Assembly (NCBI GenBank): GCA_016210935.1
Contig: JACQTH010000613.1
Span: 1 to 5,139 of the forward strand
Direction: 5' to 3'
Origin: Acidobacteriota bacterium
Lineage (GTDB): Bacteria; Acidobacteriota; Vicinamibacteria; Vicinamibacterales; JACQTH01
Length of the DNA stretch: 5,139 nucleotides
The notes beneath the pieces are model-generated. The model had not been told where the DNA came from and did not search any database. It saw only the letters and a list, made by a program, of their open reading frames with translations. Positions 1 to 4,753 of this stretch are shown here, one piece after another. Within the stretch, counting starts at the first letter, position 1; every line of letters begins with the position of its first letter. Made by a program: the position numbers and the translations under genes.

Positions 1-11
1 GCCCTAACGGG

Positions 12-797
12 CTACAGGCGTGGAATTGCCAGCCCGCCGTCGACGTGGATGACGCTGCCGCTCGCGTACGGCAGGTCGCCGCGAAGGAGCGACGCGACGA
101 CCCGACCGACATCCTCCGGAGTCCCCCAACGCCGCGCCGGGATCAATCCTTCCGCGATCCGCTGGTCGTACGCTTCACGGACCGGAGCGGTCATGTCGGT
201 CGTGATGATGCCCGGTCGCACGTCGTAGACCGGAATGTCATGCTCGGCGAGGCGCACGGCGAACAGGCGCGCGGCCATGGCCAATCCCGCCTTGCTCACG
301 CAGTATTCTCCCCTGTTGACCGAGGCCATCGTCGCCGACACCGACGTGACGAACACGATCGCCGCGACCGAATCGGGACTCTTCCGCCGCTGGTCGACCA
401 GCAAACGCGCCACACGCTGCGTGAGGAAGTACGGGCCCTGAAGGTTCGTGCGAAGCACCTCGTCGAAGCTGGCCTCGGACGCCTCGAGCACGTCCGCCCT
501 GACGCGCGGGCCGCGGCCCGCGTTGTTCACGAGCGCGTTGACGGCGCCCCAGCGTTCCGTCACCGCGTCGATGAAGCGCGGATGATCGGCCGTTCGCGAG
601 ACATCGACGACGCTGTAGATCGCATCGGCGCCGTCCCGGCGCAAGTCGTCCAGGACCTCACGAACGGCGTCCTCGGATCGCAATCCGCACAGCGCGAGGT
701 CCCATCCATCACGCGCCAGCGCGCGCGCGATCCCGAGACCGATGCCGCGCGCGCCGCCGGTGATAATCGCGACGGGCCTGGGACGGTCGGGTGTCAC
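12..797 (-). CDS. SDR-family 3-ketoacyl-ACP reductase-like dehydrogenase (PRK12745 type)
   Basis: This 261-residue protein is a classical short-chain dehydrogenase/reductase, expected to be a cytosolic NAD(P)(H)-dependent oxidoreductase acting on a ketone/alcohol pair. Visible motifs are the nucleotide-binding TGGARGIG at residues 13-20, NNAG at 91-94, the structural Asn118, catalytic Ser152, and Tyr165-x3-Lys169. The RPG motif follows at 194-196 and the terminal HVDGGLAIPRL at 251-261. The pattern NRGEYCVSKAGL plus the IPRL ending matches the PRK12745 subgroup, named 3-ketoacyl-ACP reductase although its true substrate is often a sugar or sugar acid. I chose the GTG start at 797 because family homology begins a few residues later and GTGA overlaps the upstream stop codon, implying translational coupling; no clear Shine-Dalgarno is seen. 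A longer in-frame start (899) would add 34 unrelated residues. The upstream neighbour is a GH88 hydrolase remnant, so a role in uronate or sugar catabolism is plausible but inferred. The family assignment is firm and the substrate unknown. Confidence 0.93.
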   Translation of the reverse strand: MTPDRPRPVAIITGGARGIGLGIARALARDGWDLALCGLRSEDAVREVLDDLRRDGADAIYSVVDVSRTADHPRFIDAVTERWGAVNALVNNAGRGPRVRADVLEASEASFDEVLRTNLQGPYFLTQRVARLLVDQRRKSPDSVAAIVFVTSVSATMASVNRGEYCVSKAGLAMAARLFAVRLAEHDIPVYDVRPGIITTDMTAPVREAYDQRIAEGLIPARRWGTPEDVGRVVASLLRGDLPYASGSVIHVDGGLAIPRL

Positions 798-1083
798 GTG
801 GTGGCTCGGGCGCGATCGCCGCAGAACATCAGGTACGGACCATCGCAGGCCAGACGCTGAACGTAGAGCGCAGCTTCGCGGGCGTGGTAATCGCCCCACT
901 GACTGGATTCACCGCGCGGCGTGCGCGCTCCGGAGGGGACATGATCCCACCCGCCTGGTCGATGGTAAATCGAGTGCAACAACAGGCCCTGATGGCTCGG
1001 AGACGTACTTAAATAAGGACCGCTTGGATCGAACAACGTGTCGAGGATCAGCAGGCCGGCCTGAAGATACCGCGCGCCATCAG
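794..1083 (-). pseudogene. C-terminal remnant of a GH88-type unsaturated glucuronyl hydrolase
   Basis: In the same frame as the truncated dehydrogenase, residues ~232-320 read as the end of a glycoside hydrolase family 88 protein. This family hydrolyses unsaturated uronic-acid residues left by polysaccharide lyases. The visible signature is ARYLQAGLLILDTL (235-248), GLLLHSIYHRP (264-274), GESSQWGDYHAREAALYVQRL (289-309) and a terminal GPYLMF. This is the usual helix plus WGDY-x-x-x-EAL ending of the family. Only about 90 of the usual 350-400 residues are present, and the N-terminal part carrying the catalytic Asp residues is missing, so the piece is non-functional alone. Its TGA stop overlaps the GTG of the SDR gene, the junction expected if an intact GH88 gene once preceded the SDR in an operon. 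The assignment rests on recalled family patterns. The exact left boundary is uncertain by about 20 nt. Confidence 0.72.
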
Positions 1084-1777
1084 GCTGCCTTCCGCCTGCC
1101 CCTCGACTCATGCTCGGGGCACCCTGAGCAGCGTCGTCCCTCGACTGCGCTCGGGACGACCCTGAGCTTGCCGAAGGGTCGAAGGGTGAAGGCGGAAGCC
1201 ACGAAGAGGTGGCTGAAGGCGGCGGAAGCGCCGAAGACTCCGAGGGTGGCGCGAGGGCGGCAAACACGATGGCGGCGTCGGCGGCCTCCGCGTTCGCCAC
1301 CCACACCTTCTTTCCCGTGACCATGTACCGCTCGGCACTCCCCGCGACCGGTGTCGCCCTCGTCTGCTGGTTCTGGGCGTCGGTGCCGGCGTGTTCTTCG
1401 GACAACGCGAACGCGCCGACGGCCGTCCCGGTTGCCAGCGCACGCAGCCACCGTTTCTTCTGCGCCGGCGATCCGAACCGTGCAATCGTTTCGGCGACCA
1501 GCGAGTTGTTGACTGAAAGGATCACCGCGACCGTCGCGCTTGCGCGGGCGATCGCTTCGAGCGCGAGCGCGTAGCCGACATAATCGTGACCTCCCCCGCC
1601 CCAGTCCTCCGGCACCGTGAGCCCCATCAGACCGAGAGCGCCGGCTTCCCGGATCAAATCGGTGGGAAACTCGCCGCCTTCGTCGATGACGGCAGACCAG
1701 GGCTCGACGCGCTCTCGCGCGAACCGCTCGGCAGATTGTCGGAGGGCTTCCTGGGTGGGGGTGAGATCGAGATCCAT
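794..1777 (-). CDS. Chimeric reading frame: acyl-CoA dehydrogenase N-terminal half joined to a GH88 C-terminal fragment
   Basis: The first ~176 of 327 residues are a clear acyl-CoA dehydrogenase (FAD flavoprotein of beta-oxidation or related acyl-CoA oxidation). The N-terminal helical domain opens with MDLDLTPTQEALRQSAERFA. It is followed by GLMGLTVPEDWGGGG (49-63), the substrate/FAD-loop motif AFALSEEHAGTDA (122-134) and VTGKKVWVANAEAADAAIVFA (153-173) of the beta domain. Homology then stops. Residues ~177-232 are low-complexity Pro/Ser/Ala translated from a palindromic repeat, and residues ~235-320 resemble the end of a GH88 hydrolase. The C-terminal helical domain that supplies the catalytic Glu and much of the FAD/tetramer interface is absent (family length is about 380), so dehydrogenase activity is not expected. 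The start at 1777 lies 8 nt after the HIT stop, with an AAAGGGG purine tract 3 nt upstream. The frame is open throughout, so a stable fusion protein cannot be excluded. A repeat-mediated rearrangement or an assembly join is more likely. Confidence 0.85.
   Translation of the reverse strand: MDLDLTPTQEALRQSAERFARERVEPWSAVIDEGGEFPTDLIREAGALGLMGLTVPEDWGGGGHDYVGYALALEAIARASATVAVILSVNNSLVAETIARFGSPAQKKRWLRALATGTAVGAFALSEEHAGTDAQNQQTRATPVAGSAERYMVTGKKVWVANAEAADAAIVFAALAPPSESSALPPPSATSSWLPPSPFDPSASSGSSRAQSRDDAAQGAPSMSRGAGGRQPDGARYLQAGLLILDTLFDPSGPYLSTSPSHQGLLLHSIYHRPGGWDHVPSGARTPRGESSQWGDYHAREAALYVQRLACDGPYLMFCGDRARATT
1099..1250. repeat. Compound palindromic REP/MITE-like repeat at the fusion junction
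   Basis: This stretch is a chain of short inverted repeats. The first is GCTCGGGG (1112-1119) against CCCTGAGC (1122-1129). The second is CCCTCGACTGCGCTCGGG (1138-1155) against CCCTGAGCTTGCCGAAGGG (1160-1178), an imperfect palindrome with a 4-nt loop. The third is AGCCAC (1197-1202) against GTGGCT (1209-1214). The first two units share CCTCGACT...GCTCGGG...ACCCTGAGC and so are tandem copies about 38 nt apart. GAAGGCGGAAGC (1189-1199) recurs in expanded form near 1216-1229. Motifs of the type CCCTGAGCTTG-CGAAGGG are known as high-copy interspersed repeats in several GC-rich phyla. Whether this copy is interspersed in this genome cannot be seen here. The repeat contributes the Pro/Ser/Arg-rich linker of the chimeric frame. 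The outer boundaries are approximate. Confidence 0.75.
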
Positions 1778-1785
1778 AGGCCCCT

Positions 1786-2286
1786 TTAAAGCTTCGTGGT
1801 TCCCGCCAATCGTTCAAAAATCGGCCGCAGCCGATCCCGTGTCGCGCTGAGCTGCTCCGGCAGAACACGCGCCTCGCCGACGACGGTCATGAAATTCGTA
1901 TCGCCGGTCCACCGGGGGACGATGTGGATGTGGAGGTGGTCGATGATGCCGGCCCCGGCCGGCCGGCCGAGATTGATGCCGATGTTCAAACCGTCCGGCC
2001 GATACGCCTCGCGCAGAGCGGCTTCAGCCGATCGTGTCATCTCCATCAGCTCGGCCAGCTCGATCGGCGGCGCGTCGCTCAGCGTCGCCACGTGCCGGTT
2101 CGGCACAATCATCAGATGACCGTTGTTGTAAGGGAACAGATTCAGGATGACGTACGAGGTCGGCCCGCGGAACACCACCAGCTCGTGCGAGGCCGCGTCG
2201 CGCGCGTCACAGAAGATGCAGGTGGCTGGCTGGCCGCCGCTTCCGGTCACGTATACCAGCCTCCAGGGGGACCAAAGGCGATCCAC
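1786..2286 (-). CDS. HIT-family nucleotide hydrolase/phosphorylase
   Basis: This 166-residue HIT-superfamily protein is expected to act on a nucleotide phosphoanhydride or dinucleoside polyphosphate such as Ap4A in the cytosol. The histidine triad is HLHIHIVPR at 117-125, with His119, the middle histidine, the expected nucleophile. Upstream are the CIFC pair (Cys23, Cys26), a likely zinc-site half, and NLFPYNNGHLMIVPNRH at 49-65, the characteristic substrate-pocket strand. The opening VDRLWSPWRLVYV matches the (M)DRLWSPWR start common to the Ap4A-phosphorylase-like branch, so the GTG at 2286 is taken as the start. In-frame codons continue upstream but would overlap ihfB out of frame and show no homology. 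No Shine-Dalgarno is visible; the preceding bases are an 8-bp tandem repeat. The stop lies 8 nt before the dehydrogenase ATG and the gene probably shares the rpsA-ihfB transcript. The family is certain, the substrate inferred. Confidence 0.92.
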   Translation of the reverse strand: MDRLWSPWRLVYVTGSGGQPATCIFCDARDAASHELVVFRGPTSYVILNLFPYNNGHLMIVPNRHVATLSDAPPIELAELMEMTRSAEAALREAYRPDGLNIGINLGRPAGAGIIDHLHIHIVPRWTGDTNFMTVVGEARVLPEQLSATRDRLRPIFERLAGTTKL

Positions 2287-2293
2287 AGAAGAA

Positions 2294-2330
2294 TTTGGTG
2301 AGTTCGTGATTTGGTGAATTGGTGATTTGG
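2294..2330. repeat. 8-bp tandem repeat (TTTGGTGA)n between ihfB and the HIT gene
   Basis: Exact 8-nt periodicity on the plus strand: TTTGGTGA (2294-2301), GTTCGTGA (2302-2309), TTTGGTGA (2310-2317), ATTGGTGA (2318-2325), then a partial TTTGG (2326-2330). On the coding (minus) strand the unit is TCACCAAA. It fills most of the 46-nt gap after the ihfB stop and ends 7 nt before the HIT GTG codon, where a ribosome-binding site would normally sit. It is much more AT-rich than the surrounding DNA. Confidence 0.8.
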
Positions 2331-2332
2331 GC

Positions 2333-2701
2333 CTACCCCACTTCCGACACGCTTCCGCTGGCAGGTCCGACGGAAGCCACCGACACGGCAGCGGAACCGG
2401 ACGCGGCCGACTCCACCTCCGCGACCTCCTTGTTGATGAGCTCTTTGAGCTCCTTGCCCGGCTTGAAGTACGGGACTTTTTTGGGCGGCACGTCGACCTT
2501 GTCGCCGGTCTTCGGGTTGCGACCCTTGCGCGGCTCGCGCTGCCGCAAGCGGAAGCTGCCGAAGCCTCGCAGCTCGATCTTTTCGCCCCGCTGCAGCGCG
2601 TCGATGATGCTCTTGAAGACGGTCTCGACGATGACCTCGGAGTGCTTCTTGGTGAGATCCGAGACGCGCGAGACTTCTTCGACAAGCTCCGCTTTGGTCA
2701 T
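2333..2701 (-). CDS. ihfB: HU/IHF family DNA-binding protein, IHF-beta-like
   Basis: This is a small DNA-bending protein of the HU/IHF fold, acting on the nucleoid as a homo- or heterodimer. The core spans residues 1-90: MTKAELVEEV helix, IELRGFGSF (42-50), the beta-arm RKGRNPKTGDKV (58-69) with the intercalating Pro at 63, and VPYFKPGKELKELI (76-89). The last segment resembles IHF-beta (VPHFKPGKEL) more than HU. Residues 91-122 form an extra Ser/Ala/Val-rich tail, so the protein has 122 residues against about 90-100 usually. The ATG at 2701 was preferred to the in-frame ATG at 2716: family homology starts exactly there and GGAGAGGG lies 5 nt upstream. It starts 23 nt after rpsA; the rpsA-ihfB order is also found in E. 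coli. The symbol is by resemblance and position, since HU and IHF subunits are hard to separate outside Proteobacteria. Confidence 0.92.
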   Translation of the reverse strand: MTKAELVEEVSRVSDLTKKHSEVIVETVFKSIIDALQRGEKIELRGFGSFRLRQREPRKGRNPKTGDKVDVPPKKVPYFKPGKELKELINKEVAEVESAASGSAAVSVASVGPASGSVSEVG

Positions 2702-2706
2702 GCTCG

Positions 2707-2714
2707 CCCTCTCC
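2707..2714 (-). promoter_or_regulatory. Ribosome-binding site deciding the ihfB start
   Basis: The minus strand reads GGAGAGGG at 2714-2707, 5 nt before the ATG at 2701. It overlaps the alternative upstream ATG (2716-2714), which itself has an AGGTGA 4 nt in front. Spacing and homology favour the downstream start. Confidence 0.65.
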
Positions 2715-2724
2715 ATCGCGTCAC

Positions 2725-4536
2725 CTACTGATTCCGGAAGTGATCCCCCAACGTCGCCTGGCCGCCGCCGCTGTCGGTGTACGACTGCCAGTCTTCACGA
2801 TCGCGATCCTCTTTCAGCGCTTTGATGCTCAGCCCGATCTTCCGTTCCGCCGGGCTCAGCTTGATGATCTTCATCGGGTACGTGTGATCCACGGCGAGCT
2901 CGATCTTTTCAGCTTTTTCAGGGCCGATCTGGTCGTCGAACTCGGAGACGTGAATGAGCCCCTCGATACCCTCTTCGATCTCGACGAAGGCGCCGAAGTT
3001 CGTCATCCGGACCACTTTCCCTTCGATCACGTCGTTGACGCGATGCCGCTGGAAGAAGTCCTCCCAGATGTCGCTCGCGAGCTGCTTCAGGCCGAGCGAC
3101 AGCCGCTGGTTCTCGGCGTCGATGTTCAGGACGACCGCTTCCACCTTGTCGCCCTTCTTCAACACATCCGAGGGATGCTTGACGCGCTTGCTCCACGACA
3201 TGTCCGAGACGTGAATCAGGCCGTCGATGTCCTCTTCGACTTCAACGAACGCGCCGAACTCCGTCAGGTTCCGGACGCGTCCGACGATGCGCGACCCGAT
3301 CGGGTACTTGTCCGCCAGCTCGTGCCAGGGGTTCGCCTCGATCTGCTTCAGGCCGAGCGAAATCCGGCGCGCCTGAGGATCGACCCCGAGGACCATCGCC
3401 TCGACGGCATCGCCCGCGTTCAGGATTTTCGACGGATGCTTGACCCGCTTGCTCCACGACATCTCCGAGACGTGGATCAGGCCCTCGACGCCCGGCTCGA
3501 GCTCCACGAACGCGCCGTAGTCGGTCAGGCTCACGACCTTGCCGCCGACGCGCGTCCCGACCGCATACCGCTCGGTGACGTCCGACCACGGATCGGCGAT
3601 GAGCTGCTTGTGCCCCAGTGACACCCGCTCGGTCGCCGCGTCGTACTTGAGCACGATCACGTCGATCTCGTCGTTCACCTTGAACAGCTCCGAAGGATGG
3701 CCGACCCGCCCCCACGACATGTCGGTGATGTGCAGCAGGCCGTCGATGCCGCCCATATCGATGAAGGCGCCGTAGTCGGTGATGTTCTTCACCGTGCCGC
3801 GCAGCACCTTGCCCTCGGCGAGCGTGTTCAGCGTGTGCTTCTTCTTCTCCGCGTTTTCCTCCTCGAGCAGGACCTTGCGCGAGAGCACGATGTTGCCGCG
3901 CTTCTTGTTGACCTTGATGACGCGCATCCGCAGCTCCTGGCCGCGAAGCGCGTCGAGGTTGCGGACCGGACGGACGTCCACCTGGGATCCCGGCAGGAAC
4001 GCGCGGACGCCGATATCGACGGCGAGACCTCCTTTGATCCGTTCGATGACGCGGCCGATGACGACCTTCTTCTCGCCGTAGGCCTTCTCGACCTCGTCCC
4101 AAATCTTCATCTTCTCGGCCTTCTCCCGCGACAGCACCACGTAGCCGTCACGGTCTTCGGTCCGTTCCAGCAGCACGTCGACGATGTCGCCCGGCTGCAC
4201 GGTGATCTGGCGCTGCTCGTCCAGAAACTCTTCAATCGGGATGATGCCTTCCGACTTGTACCCGACGTCGACGATCACTTCCGACGGCGTGACCTTGATG
4301 ACCGTGCCCTTGACGACTTCGCCTTCCGCAATGTGGCGGAAGCTGTTATCGTAAAGATCGAGCAGGCGCGCGTATTCTTGCGGGTCGAGCTGGTCTTCGG
4401 AATCACGGGAGTTGCCAGCCGCTCGGGTCGACCACCGGGTGGCGTGGGCCTGGGCCGGGACACCGCTCCCTTTCTGGCCTGCAGGCGCCGCCTGCGTTTT
4501 CAGGCCGGGGTCGTTCCCGCTGTCCACGTTCGTCAT
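2725..4536 (-). CDS. rpsA: 30S ribosomal protein S1
   Basis: This 603-residue protein has six S1 (OB-fold) RNA-binding repeats, at about 72-138, 156-221, 241-310, 326-397, 413-484 and 500-573. S1 binds mRNA leaders on the 30S subunit and helps initiation on structured messages. Repeats 3-6 carry the core pattern G-x-V-x-x-x-T-x-(Y/F)-GAFV/I-x-(L/I/V)...GL(I/L)H(V/I)(S/T), for example TDYGAFIDMGGIDGLLHIT at 253-271. Repeats 1 and 2 are more divergent, as usual, since they serve ribosome docking. Linkers SWSKRVKHPS recur identically in repeats 4 and 5. Residues 1-50 are a Gly/Ala/Ser/Gln-rich extension not needed for the fold, which makes the protein longer than the ~557 residues of E. coli S1. 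The ATG at 4536 follows a strong AGAGGAGG at an 11-nt distance. It is the first gene of the probable rpsA-ihfB-HIT-dehydrogenase operon, with a sigma70-like promoter upstream. The identification is certain. Confidence 0.98.
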   Translation of the reverse strand: MTNVDSGNDPGLKTQAAPAGQKGSGVPAQAHATRWSTRAAGNSRDSEDQLDPQEYARLLDLYDNSFRHIAEGEVVKGTVIKVTPSEVIVDVGYKSEGIIPIEEFLDEQRQITVQPGDIVDVLLERTEDRDGYVVLSREKAEKMKIWDEVEKAYGEKKVVIGRVIERIKGGLAVDIGVRAFLPGSQVDVRPVRNLDALRGQELRMRVIKVNKKRGNIVLSRKVLLEEENAEKKKHTLNTLAEGKVLRGTVKNITDYGAFIDMGGIDGLLHITDMSWGRVGHPSELFKVNDEIDVIVLKYDAATERVSLGHKQLIADPWSDVTERYAVGTRVGGKVVSLTDYGAFVELEPGVEGLIHVSEMSWSKRVKHPSKILNAGDAVEAMVLGVDPQARRISLGLKQIEANPWHELADKYPIGSRIVGRVRNLTEFGAFVEVEEDIDGLIHVSDMSWSKRVKHPSDVLKKGDKVEAVVLNIDAENQRLSLGLKQLASDIWEDFFQRHRVNDVIEGKVVRMTNFGAFVEIEEGIEGLIHVSEFDDQIGPEKAEKIELAVDHTYPMKIIKLSPAERKIGLSIKALKEDRDREDWQSYTDSGGGQATLGDHFRNQ

Positions 4537-4547
4537 GCCTAAAACGT

Positions 4548-4555
4548 CCTCCTCT
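4548..4555 (-). promoter_or_regulatory. Ribosome-binding site of rpsA
   Basis: AGAGGAGG on the minus strand (4555-4548) is a near-perfect Shine-Dalgarno. The 11-nt spacing to the ATG at 4536 is longer than the usual 5-9, but no nearer ATG, GTG or TTG in frame fits better. Confidence 0.75.
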
Positions 4556-4566
4556 ACTTGCGATTT

Positions 4567-4589
4567 GCCGGCAGGGGTTCAGCGCCGGC
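4567..4589 (-). promoter_or_regulatory. GC-rich stem-loop in the rpsA leader
   Basis: GCCGGC at 4589-4584 and GCCGGC at 4572-4567 (minus strand) can pair with an 11-nt loop, GCTGAACCCCT. The hairpin ends 12 nt before the Shine-Dalgarno. In E. coli, rpsA is autoregulated through structured leader hairpins, so a similar role is conceivable here; this is inference. It has no U-tract and is not a terminator. Confidence 0.4.
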
Positions 4590-4694
4590 GGCTGAAGTCT
4601 TCGTTTGAATGGCGGGGACCCCGCGCATCCGCGCAATCCCGGCGAATTGGAGCTGGTGCCTACGAACGGCCGCACCCCGCCAATCGTTGAATTG

Positions 4695-4725
4695 CGATAA
4701 GCAAAACATTCTAAGCCACTTATCG
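4695..4725. promoter_or_regulatory. Inverted repeat CGATAAG-N17-CTTATCG straddling the -10 element
   Basis: Plus strand CGATAAG (4695-4701) and CTTATCG (4719-4725) are perfect 7-bp inverted arms, 24 bp centre to centre (just over two helical turns). They flank the rpsA -10 box and cover the predicted start site. This geometry suits a dimeric regulator's operator. No matching regulator is in the window, so function is inferred and chance cannot be excluded. Confidence 0.35.
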
Positions 4726-4737
4726 GCGCACTGTCAA
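4708..4737 (-). promoter_or_regulatory. Sigma70-type promoter for rpsA operon
   Basis: On the minus strand, a perfect -35 TTGACA (4737-4732) is followed after 18 nt by TAGAAT (4713-4708), one mismatch from the TATAAT -10 consensus. Transcription would start near 4701, giving a leader of about 165 nt before the rpsA ATG. The AT-rich patch (4682-4737) stands out from GC-rich flanks, and no competing promoter is as good. Confidence 0.75.
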
Positions 4738-4742
4738 CCTCC

Positions 4743-4746
4743 GGAG
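4743..4746 (+). promoter_or_regulatory. Ribosome-binding site of the DUF6335-like gene
   Basis: GGAG on the plus strand, 7 nt before the ATG at 4754, is the expected distance and supports this start. It lies just outside the -35 box of the divergent rpsA promoter. No convincing plus-strand promoter was found; TTGAAT (4687-4692) with TTCTAA (4709-4714) at 16 nt is only a weak candidate. Confidence 0.6.
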
Positions 4747-4753
4747 ACACGCC

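Noticed and set aside
1..12. GCCC-TAAC-GGGC hairpin at the left edge as the SDR terminator
   Set aside because: The stem is only 4 bp, overlaps the stop codon and is cut by the window edge; no T-tract can be seen.
45..860. Plus-strand open frame opposite the SDR gene
   Set aside because: Arg/His/Asp-rich shadow translation of a clear SDR; no ribosome-binding site or family motif.
798..899. Longer N-terminus for the SDR
   Set aside because: The extra 34 residues overlap the GH88 tail in another frame and have no SDR homology; the GTG at 797 sits in a GTGA overlap.
1099..1250. CRISPR array
   Set aside because: Units are imperfect palindromes in direct contact, without uniform spacers of 30-40 nt, and no cas genes are present.
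1080..1868. Second minus-strand open frame over the dehydrogenase
   Set aside because: Out of frame with the conserved dehydrogenase sequence and Arg-rich; its LRPFGKLRV...SAVEG segment is just the palindromic repeat read in another frame.
2287..2685. 133-residue upstream extension of the HIT protein
   Set aside because: It overlaps ihfB out of frame, is Ser/Arg-rich shadow sequence, and family homology begins at the GTG at 2286.
3697..4542. Long plus-strand open frames opposite rpsA (also 2740-3621)
   Set aside because: They mirror the codon pattern of rpsA in a GC-rich genome, encode Asp/Val/Leu/Arg-rich sequence with no recognisable family, and lie wholly antisense to a certain gene.
4612..4624. 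GCGGGG-A-CCCCGC palindrome in the rpsA leader as a terminator
   Set aside because: The one-base centre cannot form a tight hairpin with all pairs, and there is no T-tract on either strand.
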